Shown here: positions 1-8,333 of the stretch, one piece after another | Layout: every line of letters starts with the position of its first letter | Position numbering within the stretch: the first letter of the stretch is position 1 | DNA from: Bradyrhizobium campsiandrae | GTDB taxonomy: Bacteria; Pseudomonadota; Alphaproteobacteria; Rhizobiales; Xanthobacteraceae | Reading direction: 5' to 3' | Length of the DNA stretch: 64,000 bases | NCBI RefSeq assembly: GCF_014529705.1 | Contig: NZ_JAANIH010000003.1 | Location: 172,902-236,901 of the forward strand | Translations under genes and position numbers: made by a program | Notes under the pieces: generated by a model | Databases searched by the model: none | Told to the model about the DNA's origin: nothing | What the model saw: the letters and a program-made list of their open reading frames with translations, nothing else

Positions 1-1
1 C

Positions 2-436
2 CAGGTCACGATTCCCGAGCTCGGCACCGTCTCGGCGATCACGCCACCGACCGTGATCCTCACCTCCAACAGCGAGCGCGATCTTGGCGACGCCCTGAAA
101 CGGCGCTGCCTGCATCTGCATATCGGCTTCCCCGAGCAGCGGCTCGAGGAGCGCATCGTCGAGAGCCGCGTGCCCGGCATCTCGCAGACGCTGCGCCGGC
201 AGATGGTCGGCTTCATCCACGAGATCCGATCGCTCGATTTGAAGAAGCTTCCCTCGGTCAGCGAGACCATCGACTGGGCGCGCGTGCTGGTGCTGCTCCA
301 GGCCACGGAGCTCAACACCGAAATGGTCAAGGACACGCTCAACGTGCTCCTGAAATATGAGGCTGACATCGAGGCAGCGTCGCCGCAAGTGACGACCTTC
401 ATCGCCAAGGCGGCACGGTCCAACGTCTTCGGTTGA
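2..436 (+). CDS. MoxR-type AAA ATPase, C-terminal part (5' end outside window)
   Basis: The reading frame is open from base 2, so the gene starts left of the window. About 144 residues remain. They begin in the region after Walker B, with the sensor-type segment VILTSNSERDLGDALKRRC, in which the Asn of TSN and the arginines of LKRRC match the sensor/arginine-finger area of MoxR-like ATPases. The rest is the small helical lid domain. It is followed at once by a VWA-domain gene (stop at 434-436, next ATG at 442). That is the classical MoxR-VWA pairing, in which the ATPase acts as a chaperone for metal-centre or complex assembly. A CoxD-like role is possible from the CoxE-like partner, but the client cannot be told from this fragment. 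Confidence 0.85.
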   Translation, partial: QVTIPELGTVSAITPPTVILTSNSERDLGDALKRRCLHLHIGFPEQRLEERIVESRVPGISQTLRRQMVGFIHEIRSLDLKKLPSVSETIDWARVLVLLQATELNTEMVKDTLNVLLKYEADIEAASPQVTTFIAKAARSNVFG

Positions 437-441
437 CGCCG

Positions 442-1821
442 ATGCGCGAGAACCTCCATCGTTTCTTTCGGGCTGCGCGGGGCGCCGGCGTTCATGTCTC
501 GCCCGCCGAAAGCATCGATGCGATGCGTGCGGTGGCGCAAGTCGGCCTCACCGACCGTGCCATCCTGCGCGACGCCCTCCTCCTGACCCTCGCCAAGTCG
601 CAGGACGAAAAGCTCGCGCTCGGCGACTGCTTTGATCTGTTCTTCAGCCAGCCCGAGCCGCCGCAGCAGCAGTCCGAGGCCAACGACAACGATGGCCCGT
701 CGCCGAACTCCGATCAATCGCCCTCGTCAGGCTCGGCCAGCGAAGCGGACGGAAGTCAGCCTCAGGACGGATTGGGCCCGCTCGCACAGATGCTGCTGTC
801 ACAGGATCGCAACGCGATCCAGGCCGCCATCGCCAGCGCTTCCGGTGCAGCCTCGCTCTCGGACATCCGCTATTCGACCCAGCGCGGCATCTTCTCCAGC
901 CGCATCCTCGACGCCATGGGTCTGCAGCGCCTGCGCGACGATCTCGACGAGCTGACCGCGACGAACCCGGCATTGGCCGAGCGCCTGCGCGCCGCACTCG
1001 ATGGCTTGCGCGAAGCAGTGCGCGATACCGTCTCGCAGGGACTTGCGCTCTATGCCCGCGAAGAAGCCGAAAACCTCCGCAACGAGATCCTGCGCAATGC
1101 GCCGCTGGCGCGTATCGACCGGCGTCAGGTGGCGGAAATGCGGGCTCTCATCCGGCAGATCGCGCGCCGCCTGCGCGAGCGCTATTCGAAGCCGCGCAAG
1201 CGCCAACGCCGCGGCCATCTCGACGTCCGCCGCACGCTTCGCCGCAACGCGGCCTGGGGCGGCGTGCCGTTCCTCACCGCATGGAAGCGCAAGCACCGCG
1301 ACCGGCCGAAGATCGTGGCACTGTGCGACGTCTCCGGCTCGGTCGCTCAGGTCTCGGACTTCTTCCTGCTGCTGATCCACTCGCTCCATGAGGTCGTCGA
1401 CGACGTCCGCTCATTCGCATTCTCGTCACATCTGATCGAGGTCAGCGAGATCCTGGAGAAGAAATCGCCCGAGGAGGCGATGGCCGAGATCATGTCCAAG
1501 GTCGGTTTCGGCTCGTCCGATTACGGTTCCTCTCTGGTCGACTTCGAAAAGGATTTCATGAGCGCGCTGACGCCCCAGACCACGGTGATCGTGCTCGGCG
1601 ATGCCCGCAGCAACAATCTCGATCCGCGCGCCGACATCCTGCGCCGCGTTTCCGAACGCTCGAAGCGGCTGGTCTGGCTCAATCCCGAGGGACGCCTTGC
1701 CTGGGGCTTTGGCGATTCCGAGATGCCACGCTACGCGACCTTCTGCAGCGTGGTGCGACAGTGCGCCACCGCGCAGCAGCTCGAGCGCGCGGTTTCCGAT
1801 ATCGTTGCGACCTACCAGTAA
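442..1821 (+). CDS. VWA domain-containing CoxE-like protein
   Basis: A 459-residue protein. The N-terminal third is helical, followed by a Ser/Asn/Gln/Pro-rich low-complexity linker (roughly residues 75-110) and an Arg/Lys-rich stretch near 250. The C-terminal VWA domain carries the MIDAS motif as CDVSGSVAQ (DxSxS). The order (disordered linker, basic segment, late MIDAS domain) matches CoxE/YehP-like partners of MoxR ATPases. A TTG at 433 overlaps the upstream stop and is an alternative start; ATG 442 is preferred. Tight coupling to the ATPase indicates one operon. The probable role is metal-dependent protein assembly or activation. No cox structural genes are visible, so the target is unknown. 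Confidence 0.85.
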   Translation: MRENLHRFFRAARGAGVHVSPAESIDAMRAVAQVGLTDRAILRDALLLTLAKSQDEKLALGDCFDLFFSQPEPPQQQSEANDNDGPSPNSDQSPSSGSASEADGSQPQDGLGPLAQMLLSQDRNAIQAAIASASGAASLSDIRYSTQRGIFSSRILDAMGLQRLRDDLDELTATNPALAERLRAALDGLREAVRDTVSQGLALYAREEAENLRNEILRNAPLARIDRRQVAEMRALIRQIARRLRERYSKPRKRQRRGHLDVRRTLRRNAAWGGVPFLTAWKRKHRDRPKIVALCDVSGSVAQVSDFFLLLIHSLHEVVDDVRSFAFSSHLIEVSEILEKKSPEEAMAEIMSKVGFGSSDYGSSLVDFEKDFMSALTPQTTVIVLGDARSNNLDPRADILRRVSERSKRLVWLNPEGRLAWGFGDSEMPRYATFCSVVRQCATAQQLERAVSDIVATYQ

Positions 1822-1842
1822 GTCTCGGGCTCGCGGCCGAAT

Positions 1843-2025
1843 TCAGTTTCGCGCAAGCTCTACATGCGCGACATTGCACTCGCGAAAGTGATAGGCGATT
1901 TCATCGAGCGCACGCTGCTCCCATTCCTGGGCTTGCGCCAGCCAGAAAACCCGACGCTCAAGATCAAGCGCGGCGCGCTCACGGCAGAGGGATTCCTGAC
2001 TGCGAATTTCGACCAGCCTGTTCAT
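1843..2025 (-). CDS. small conserved-type hypothetical protein
   Basis: A 60-residue charged protein beginning MNRLVEIRSQESL, rich in Glu and Arg and predicted mostly helical, with no signal peptide or membrane span. The start at 2025 is chosen because an AAGGAG ribosome-binding site lies ten bases upstream; longer in-frame versions lack one. It is convergent with the VWA gene. No family recognised. The codon pattern and the strong ribosome-binding site make it more likely real than the other short frames here. Confidence 0.5.
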   Translation of the reverse strand: MNRLVEIRSQESLCRERAALDLERRVFWLAQAQEWEQRALDEIAYHFRECNVAHVELARN

Positions 2026-2377
2026 GCACTCACACTCCTTGTCGTGTGAAGCCATTCCCCGCAAATCAGCCTAACAGAATGACCGGGCCAGCGTCTCACC
2101 CTTTCTGTGCGTATCGCGACGCAGAATGAGACAGTAGCGCTTCCCGTGCGCTGCGGTCGTCGCAGCGCAACATCAAATAGAGATCATCAATTAGTGATCG
2201 GTGATCGGGACGATGAGTGTATCCGCACGATCTTAACTATTGTGGCGCAACAGACTGCGGCAATTCGTGAAGAGAGATTCTAAACAGCTCACCGAATTCC
2301 CGACTCATTGTCGTCGCACGGTCTTCATGCAGCGCCGCTAACAGGGGCGCGCGAACCTGACTATCGCTTGAGGCAAC
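2026..2377. other. intergenic region
   Basis: About 350 bases between two divergent small genes. It contains short direct repeats (GTGATCGGTGATCGGG near 2190) and a slightly AT-richer stretch at 2170-2240 that could hold promoters for either gene. No open frame, hairpin terminator or RNA gene was recognised. Confidence 0.4.
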
Positions 2378-2599
2378 ATGAGCAACGACGTCGACTTCGA
2401 TCTCACACCGGACCAGTGGGAGGCGCTGCGCGCGCTTCGCAACCCGGTGCCGCACGGTCGTCTCTCGAAGGCCTATCTCCTTGAAGGCCTCGTCAAGCTT
2501 GGGCTCGTCGTTGTCCATGACGGCGTACCCGCGATGACCGCAACCGGCCGCAAGGTGCTGGTGCGGGGATCGTGCCGCCTGCTTGATCTCGTCGCATGA
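2378..2599 (+). CDS. small hypothetical protein
   Basis: A 73-residue protein with an acidic N-terminus (MSNDVDFDLTPDQWEALRAL) and a helix-rich, winged-helix-like pattern: a middle segment of the type LEGLVKLGLVVV followed by a short Thr/Gly strand. A GAGG ribosome-binding site precedes the ATG. No membrane segment or signal peptide. Such proteins are often small DNA-binding or adaptor proteins, but nothing here proves that. It ends about 110 bases before the dctA promoter and is probably transcribed separately. Confidence 0.5.
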   Translation: MSNDVDFDLTPDQWEALRALRNPVPHGRLSKAYLLEGLVKLGLVVVHDGVPAMTATGRKVLVRGSCRLLDLVA

Positions 2600-2710
2600 T
2601 ATCAGCCGGGAAAAGAATACAGCGACCTGAAGCAGGTCGCTTCCGGCGTGGACATCGATGATCGGCAAGCTGTGATCGCGACGACGCGATCGGCCCGCAC
2701 CGCGACATTC

Positions 2711-2726
2711 TGGCACGGTTGTTGCT
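2711..2726 (+). promoter_or_regulatory. sigma-54 promoter for dctA
   Basis: TGGCACGGTTGTTGCT is an exact match to the -24/-12 consensus (TGGCACG, four bases, TTGCW). The predicted start of transcription is near 2737, about 31 bases upstream of the dctA ATG. dctA in rhizobia is classically driven by RpoN with the activator DctD; no dctB or dctD gene lies in the window. Confidence 0.85.
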
Positions 2727-2767
2727 CCTTTTTGACCTCCAAGACGCGTCAAACGGGGGAATCCAGC

Positions 2768-4087
2768 ATGTCGACCGTCACCGCGGCGCCCGCCGCCGAG
2801 CCAAAGCCGCTTTATGCCTCGCTGTTCGTTCAAGTCCTGGCCGCGCTGGTCCTGGGGATTGTCCTCGGCGTGGCCGTTCCGGACTTTGCCGTCGGTCTCA
2901 AGATCCTCAGCGACGCCTTCCTCAAGCTGATCTCGATGATCGTGGCGCCGATCGTGTTCTGCGTCGTCGTGCACGGCATCGCCGGCGCCGGCGATCTCAA
3001 GAAGGTGGGCCGGGTCGGCGTCAAGGCACTGCTTTACTTCGAAGTCATGACGACGGTTGCGCTCGTCGTCGGGCTGCTGCTCGCCTACATCTTCGGTCCC
3101 GGCCACGGCATGAACATCGATCCCTCGACGCTCGACGCCAAGGCTCTCAACACTTATGCCGACAATGCCCACAAATTGTCCGGCGGCGGCATCGGCGCCT
3201 TCCTGATGAACGTGATCCCGACCACCTCGTTCGATGCACTGTCGCGCAACGACGTGCTCCAGGTGCTGTTCTTTGCCGTGCTGTTCGGCGTTGGCCTTGC
3301 GCTCGTCGGCGGCGAGAAGGGCGCGCTTGTCACCTCCGTCATCGATGCAGCTTCCACCGTGCTGTTCCGCGTGATGGGCCTGATCGTTCGGGTCGCTCCG
3401 CTGGGCGTACTCGGCGCGGTCGCCTACACCGTGGGAAAGTATGGAGTGGGCTCGCTGAAGCAGCTCGTCTCGCTGGTCATGCTGTTCTATGTTTCGGTCG
3501 GAATCTTCGTGCTCGGCGTGCTCGGCACCGTGATGGCTCTCGCCGGAATCAACATCCTCAAATTCCTCGCCTATCTGCGCGAAGAATTGACCATCGTGCT
3601 CGCAACCGCCTCCTCCGACGCAGTGCTGCCCCAGATCATGAAGAAGCTGGAGCGCATGGGCGTGAAGGATTCCGTGGTCGGCCTGGTCATTCCGACCGGC
3701 TATTCCTTCAATCTCGACGCCTTCTCGATCTACCTCACGCTCGCCGTCGTCTTCATCGCGCAGGCCACCAACACGCCGCTATCATTCGGCGATCTCCTGC
3801 TGGTGCTTGGCGTATCCCTGATCACCTCGAAGGGCGCGCACGGCGTGCCGGGCTCGGCCATCGTGATCCTGGCCGCGACGCTGAACGCGGTGCCGAGCAT
3901 TCCGGCAATCGGCCTCGTGCTGGTGCTGTCGGTCGACTGGTTCATCGGGATGGCTCGTGCAGCCGGCAACCTCATCGGCAACTGCGTGGCCACCGTGGTG
4001 GTCGCCGCCTGGGAAGGCGATCTCGACCGCGCCAAGGCGGCCAAAGTGCTCGAAGGCGGCGAGATGGTGGATGTGACCGCGGGGTAG
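2768..4087 (+). CDS. dctA: C4-dicarboxylate:cation symporter DctA
   Basis: A 439-residue inner-membrane transporter of the DAACS family, the usual length for DctA. It imports succinate, fumarate and malate with protons or sodium and is the carbon supply of rhizobia in symbiosis. Visible hallmarks are many hydrophobic spans, the serine-rich re-entrant loop (ATASSDAVLP near residue 280), the substrate-binding helix segment (PTGYSFNLDAFSIYLTLA) and the second hairpin (GVPGSAIVILAATL). ATG 2768 is chosen for the GGGGGA ribosome-binding site and the family N-terminus; the open frame extends upstream without support. It stands alone behind a sigma-54 promoter. Confidence 0.95.
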   Translation: MSTVTAAPAAEPKPLYASLFVQVLAALVLGIVLGVAVPDFAVGLKILSDAFLKLISMIVAPIVFCVVVHGIAGAGDLKKVGRVGVKALLYFEVMTTVALVVGLLLAYIFGPGHGMNIDPSTLDAKALNTYADNAHKLSGGGIGAFLMNVIPTTSFDALSRNDVLQVLFFAVLFGVGLALVGGEKGALVTSVIDAASTVLFRVMGLIVRVAPLGVLGAVAYTVGKYGVGSLKQLVSLVMLFYVSVGIFVLGVLGTVMALAGINILKFLAYLREELTIVLATASSDAVLPQIMKKLERMGVKDSVVGLVIPTGYSFNLDAFSIYLTLAVVFIAQATNTPLSFGDLLLVLGVSLITSKGAHGVPGSAIVILAATLNAVPSIPAIGLVLVLSVDWFIGMARAAGNLIGNCVATVVVAAWEGDLDRAKAAKVLEGGEMVDVTAG

Positions 4088-4095
4088 CTGGCGGA

Positions 4096-5469
4096 TCAGT
4101 CGTTCCACTGGAGGAGCGGCGTTCCATACGCCCTCCTCCAGACCGACAGGAAGCGCGGGAACCAGGAATGGGCGACGGCGCCCTTGTACGCCCAAGTGCG
4201 ATATTTCAGCCCCTGCTCGGAGATCAATTCCTGATACCCGCCATGGACCTCGGTCGCGGTGCGGATGTCCTTCAAGATCGCTTGCGCACAGGCCCGGTAG
4301 GTTTCTCTCCCCGCAAACTCGTCGAAGTCCAGCATGCGATCGGCGAACTCGACGTTGAACGTCGGCCAGGAGGAGCGCCCCTGGTAGGCCGGCGCCGCGA
4401 TCTTGTGGATCATCTTGTTGCGCGGATTGTCCGCCGAGACGAAGAAGTGAAATGTGCTCGGGATGCGGAAGCGCGGCTCGGCGACGATCATATCCGTCGT
4501 GGCCGCAAACAGTGCACGCTCGCCCACATCGTTCAGATCCCAGAAGCCGCGATGCACGCTGACGAAATCCAGCGCGACCTGGGATGCCGGCGTGCCCGCC
4601 GGGCTCTCCAGCGAATGCCTGATATAGCCGTCCTTGCCGAACAGGCGGAAAAGGTCCCTTTTGTACTGCGCAAGGTCTCGCCCAAGCAATCGCTTCAATT
4701 CGCTCGCCTCGACGATGCCAAGCTCCACGCCCCACACGAACGTCGTGTAGACGCAGGCATTGGTGACGAAACGCCGGCGCTCGGCGCGGGTGTCCGTCGC
4801 TGCGGAACGAGGCCTGCTGGCGTCGCAGAGCAAATATCTGGTGCCGTCGGCCTCGAACGGCTCGAGCTCGCTTGCGAGCTTCACGATCGCCCGCTTCAGA
4901 TCTCCACCATATTCGGCCAGCAACAAACGACCGGCATGGGCGCATTGCGACATCGCCAGATGGGGCGACTTTCGCTCCTCGGCGGAGAGCATCTGCTGCA
5001 GACCGGCCAAAACGCCGAGCAGCGTATCCGATGGCCGCGAGAAATAATTCACGCCGAGATACCGGCCGCGCCCCGCCGGGACGATGGTCGTGGTGACGAC
5101 GTCGGCGCTGACTGCCTCCAGTAACAGACGCACACTCTTTTCGAGCAGGCGCACGCGGCGTACCGCGTCCTGCGCATCCATGATGGTCTCGGGATCGAGG
5201 ACGTCAGGATAGAACCAGGCGAAGTCGCGTGGATAATAGGCGGAAGCGTGCGGCGCGCCCGTCACGAGGAAAGCCTCGGTCACCGAGAAGGCGCTGTCCA
5301 TCGAGTGCCGGTACAGGTCCTCGATGGCCGACAACGAATGGGGCGACTGTCTCAGGAATCGATCACCGAGAAAATTGACCGCCTGAAGAGCATTCGCGAC
5401 AAAGGTCGCAGCCATGCCCTGGTAGAACCGGTTCTCCCGATGCGCTGGAAATGAGATATCGCTGTTCAT
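4096..5469 (-). CDS. hypothetical protein, possibly six-hairpin glycosidase-like
   Basis: A 457-residue soluble protein without signal peptide, convergent with dctA (eight bases apart). Aromatic-rich conserved-looking blocks recur along the chain (YYPRDFAWFYPDVLD near 80, HRGFWDLNDVGER near 310, AYKGAVAHSWFPRF near the end). Together with alternating helical segments they recall (alpha/alpha)6-barrel glycoside hydrolases such as the glucoamylase/trehalase type. That is a fold-level impression only: catalytic acids cannot be assigned and no family is recognised. The codon use is normal for the genome, so it is a real gene of unknown function. Confidence 0.7.
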   Translation of the reverse strand: MNSDISFPAHRENRFYQGMAATFVANALQAVNFLGDRFLRQSPHSLSAIEDLYRHSMDSAFSVTEAFLVTGAPHASAYYPRDFAWFYPDVLDPETIMDAQDAVRRVRLLEKSVRLLLEAVSADVVTTTIVPAGRGRYLGVNYFSRPSDTLLGVLAGLQQMLSAEERKSPHLAMSQCAHAGRLLLAEYGGDLKRAIVKLASELEPFEADGTRYLLCDASRPRSAATDTRAERRRFVTNACVYTTFVWGVELGIVEASELKRLLGRDLAQYKRDLFRLFGKDGYIRHSLESPAGTPASQVALDFVSVHRGFWDLNDVGERALFAATTDMIVAEPRFRIPSTFHFFVSADNPRNKMIHKIAAPAYQGRSSWPTFNVEFADRMLDFDEFAGRETYRACAQAILKDIRTATEVHGGYQELISEQGLKYRTWAYKGAVAHSWFPRFLSVWRRAYGTPLLQWND

Positions 5470-5562
5470 CTGCGTCGGTCGGCCGGCCTCTGGTGATCGC
5501 GGTAGTGGCAGTCTCTATTCTAGCCCTGCCTGATTCGCATCTCTACCCGGTGACTTGCGGGC

Positions 5563-6822
5563 CTATCCCACGCGCGGCCTGAAATTCTCGATCACCCGCA
5601 AGAGCACCCGCGCGCCGGCGTCGGCGTCCGCCAGCTCCACATGCTCGTCCGGGTGATGGCTGATGCCACCGCGGCAGCGGACGAAGATCATGCCGACATC
5701 GGCGATGTCGATCATCGCCATGCCGTCGTGCCCCGCTCCGCTCGGCAGCTCGAAGACGGAAAAGCCTTCCGCTGCGATCGCCTGCGCGATCTGGTCCCGC
5801 AACCAGGCCGCGCAAGGCGCGGTGCGGTTTTCATGGGTGACGTCGAGCTGAAGCGCCAGGTGCCGCCGCTTTGCGATCGCCTCGATCTGCCTGACGACGT
5901 CGGCCACCGAGCGCTTGCGATGCATGTCGGTCGGCGCGCGCATGTCGATAGTGAACGAGACCTCGCCCGGAATGACATTGGTCGCGCCGGGTCTTGCCTG
6001 GATGTAGCCGACGGTCCCGACCAGACCGCTCTCGTCGGTGCGGCAGAATTGTTCGATCGCGCCGATGCATTCGGCCGCCCCCGCGAGCGCATCGCGGCGC
6101 AGCGCCATCGGCACGGTGCCGGCGTGGCCGGCCATGCCGGTCAGCCGCGCCGCCAACCGCGTCGCGCCCGCAATCGCTGTGACGACGCCGACAGGCAGGT
6201 TCTGGGCTTCCAGCACCGGTCCCTGCTCGATGTGCAATTCGAGATAGGCCAGCAGCTCGCGCCGTGCCCGCGCCGCCGCGCCGATATGCTCGGGATCGAG
6301 GCCAAACGTGACGAGCGCATCGCGCATCGAGACGCCATCGCGGTCGCGCGCGTTGAAGACACTCTCGTCGAACGTGCCGGCCACCGCACGGCTGCCGAGC
6401 AGGGTCGAGGCAAAGCGCACGCCCTCCTCATCGGCAAAGCCGACAATCTCGATCGCAAATGGCAGCCGCTTGCCGCGGCGGTGGAGATCGGCAACGCAGG
6501 CAATCGCCGTGATCACGCCGAGCGGTCCATCCCATTTGCCGGCGTCGCGCACCGTGTCGTAATGGGAGCCAAGCATCAGGCAAGGCGCGCCCGGCCGCTC
6601 GCCTTCGTAGCGGCCGCAGACATTGCCGACGGCATCGAGATGCGCGTTCATGCCGGCCTCGCGCATCCAGCCGAGGATGAGGTCCGCGGCCGCCTTCAAC
6701 TCCCTGGTGAGATAGATGCGGGTGAGCTTGCCGGCTTCTTCCGAGATCGCCGCAAGCTCATCGATGCGACGCACGATCTGTTCACCGAGCGATGCGGGTT
6801 GAAAGGCCTTGTCTGCAGCCAT
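5563..6822 (-). CDS. Zn-dependent amidohydrolase, allantoate amidohydrolase / N-carbamoyl-amino-acid hydrolase type
   Basis: A 419-residue M20-type hydrolase of the AllC/HyuC family (normal length about 410-420). Metal-site blocks are present: GSHYDTV (His and Asp ligands), GFADEEGVRF (Glu general base/ligand), LELHIEQGP (His ligand) and the C-terminal SGAGHDGMAM (His ligand). The dimerisation-domain block LTGMAGHAGTVPM is also intact. AllC releases ammonia from allantoate; relatives cleave N-carbamoyl-beta-alanine. The neighbouring allantoinase and purine genes favour allantoate, but the families are hard to split by eye. ATG 6822 has a GGAAAG element upstream; 6840 is an in-frame alternative. 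It is divergent from the ABC operon. Confidence 0.85.
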   Translation of the reverse strand: MAADKAFQPASLGEQIVRRIDELAAISEEAGKLTRIYLTRELKAAADLILGWMREAGMNAHLDAVGNVCGRYEGERPGAPCLMLGSHYDTVRDAGKWDGPLGVITAIACVADLHRRGKRLPFAIEIVGFADEEGVRFASTLLGSRAVAGTFDESVFNARDRDGVSMRDALVTFGLDPEHIGAAARARRELLAYLELHIEQGPVLEAQNLPVGVVTAIAGATRLAARLTGMAGHAGTVPMALRRDALAGAAECIGAIEQFCRTDESGLVGTVGYIQARPGATNVIPGEVSFTIDMRAPTDMHRKRSVADVVRQIEAIAKRRHLALQLDVTHENRTAPCAAWLRDQIAQAIAAEGFSVFELPSGAGHDGMAMIDIADVGMIFVRCRGGISHHPDEHVELADADAGARVLLRVIENFRPRVG

Positions 6823-6875
6823 GTCGGTCGAGCTTTCCATCTGCAGAACCGCACAGCGGCCGCAACGACAATTGA

Positions 6876-6891
6876 TACAAGTTCGGTGCCA
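6876..6891 (-). promoter_or_regulatory. candidate sigma-54 promoter for the amidohydrolase gene
   Basis: On the minus strand TGGCACCGAACTTGTA has a perfect -24 box and correct spacing, but TTGT instead of TTGC at -12. The predicted transcript would start near 6865, 25-43 bases before the candidate start codons. The -12 mismatch makes this weaker than the sites at 2711 and 7130. Confidence 0.4.
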
Positions 6892-7129
6892 GCGAATCAG
6901 CCAGCCGTCGCAGTCCAAGCCGGACGCGCGGGTTAACGGGACTGCAGCCGGAGCGCAGAACGCCAGCGTTATCATGGACCCCATCGGAACTCGACTGCCC
7001 AACTCAATTGCATACAATCGATAAGTAATGATTATAAATTGATCAGAATGCGTCGTGACTAAATTCTCATCGTCGTATAAATACTATATATATCAATAAG
7101 ATATGAGAAAATGATCGCTTTATAGCCTA
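6892..7129. other. AT-rich divergent control region
   Basis: This stretch separates the divergent amidohydrolase and ABC-importer operons. Bases 7015-7125 are strikingly AT-rich for this genome, with runs such as TACTATATATATC near 7082. That is typical of a bendable upstream region for an enhancer-dependent promoter. Palindromic activator sites could not be identified with confidence. Confidence 0.4.
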
Positions 7130-7145
7130 TGGCACAAAGCTTGCG
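7130..7145 (+). promoter_or_regulatory. sigma-54 promoter of the first BMP-type ABC operon
   Basis: TGGCACAAAGCTTGCG matches TGGCAC, five bases, TTGC exactly in both invariant doublets and spacing. Transcription would start near 7157, about 64 bases before the ATG at 7221. It lies directly downstream of an AT-rich stretch. RpoN dependence fits a nitrogen-scavenging operon. Confidence 0.75.
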
Positions 7146-7220
7146 ACATCCCATCCCGGCTCCGCCAGACCGGCGCAGCCGCGAGATTAAGGCGGTCGAT
7201 TCCGCCCAGGGGAGCAAGCA

Positions 7221-8333
7221 ATGGATTTTGGCAGGATTTCACGACGTCATTTGTTGCAGGGCGGCGCTGCCCTGACCCTCGGCGCGGCGGCCGGCGCCCG
7301 CCCGGGCTTCGCGGCCGAGACGACCATCGGCTTCATCTATGTCGGCTCACGCGACGACTACGGTTATAACCAGGCTCACGCGCAGGGCGCCGCGGCGCTG
7401 AAGAAGATTCCCGGCCTCAAAGTGGTCGAGGAAGAGAAGGTGCCGGAGACTGACGCGGTCGAGAAGACGATCGAGTCCATGATCAACCTCGACGGCGCGA
7501 CCCTGCTCTTCCCGACCTCGTTCGGCTACTACAATCCGCACATGATCAAGATGGCCACCAAGTACCCGAAGCTGCGCTTCGAGCACTGCGGCGGCCTCTG
7601 GACCGACAAGGACCCGAAGAACGCCGGCAGCTATTTCGGTTATATCGACGAAGCTCAATACATCTCGGGCATCGTCGCCGGCCTGACGTCGAAGAGCAGC
7701 AAGCTCGGCTTTGTCGCCGCCAAGCCGATTCCCCAGGTGCTGCGCAACATCAACGCCTTTGCGCTGGGCGCCAAGTCCGTCAATCCGAAGGCCACAACGC
7801 AGGTGATATTCACCGGCGACTGGTCGATGCCGGTCAAGGAGGCCGAAGCCACCAACAGCCTGATCGACCAGGGTGTGGACGTGCTGACCTGTCACGTCGA
7901 TGGCCCCAAGACCATGGTCGAGAACGCCGCGCGGCGCGGCGCCTTCGTCTGCGGCTATCACACCAACCAGTCGGCGCTGGCGCCCAAGGCCTATCTCACC
8001 GGCGCGGAGTGGAACTGGGAAGCGCTCTATCCGAAGTTCGTCAAGATGATCGCCGCCGGCGAAGGCATCCCGAATTTCTACCGCGGCGGCTTGAAGGAAG
8101 AGATCGTCAAGGTCTCGGCCTATGGCGAAGCCGTCTCGGCCGAGGCGCGCAAGGCCGCCGACGAGGCCAAGGCCAAATTCCTGTCCGCCGACGGGTTTGC
8201 CATCTTCAAGGGCGGCTTGGTCGACAACAAGGGCAAGACGGTGATCGCGGCCGGCACCGATCGTGGCCAGAAGGATCCTGAGCTCGAGAAGATGGACTAT
8301 CTCGTCGAAGGCGTGATCGGGGCGACTTCGTGA
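7221..8333 (+). CDS. BMP-family ABC transporter substrate-binding protein (Tat-type signal)
   Basis: A 370-residue periplasmic binding protein of the basic-membrane-protein/PnrA class, which bind nucleosides and purines. The N-terminus has a twin-arginine-like motif (ISRRHLLQGG) and a hydrophobic stretch ending at an AxA site near residue 33. The mature part begins with the family-typical TIGFIYVGSRDDYGYNQAH, then ESMINLDGATLLFPTSFG and FIAGIVAG-type blocks (YISGIVAGLTS). It is the first gene of a six-gene operon: its stop overlaps the next GTG start, so translation is coupled. The ligand is inferred from family and context, not visible directly. Confidence 0.9.
   Translation: MDFGRISRRHLLQGGAALTLGAAAGARPGFAAETTIGFIYVGSRDDYGYNQAHAQGAAALKKIPGLKVVEEEKVPETDAVEKTIESMINLDGATLLFPTSFGYYNPHMIKMATKYPKLRFEHCGGLWTDKDPKNAGSYFGYIDEAQYISGIVAGLTSKSSKLGFVAAKPIPQVLRNINAFALGAKSVNPKATTQVIFTGDWSMPVKEAEATNSLIDQGVDVLTCHVDGPKTMVENAARRGAFVCGYHTNQSALAPKAYLTGAEWNWEALYPKFVKMIAAGEGIPNFYRGGLKEEIVKVSAYGEAVSAEARKAADEAKAKFLSADGFAIFKGGLVDNKGKTVIAAGTDRGQKDPELEKMDYLVEGVIGATS

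Noticed and set aside
2719..5124. Very long open frame overlapping dctA and the following gene
   Set aside because: It runs in another frame of real genes, has Arg/Gly/Ala-rich composition typical of GC-rich shadow frames and crosses a convergent gene junction.
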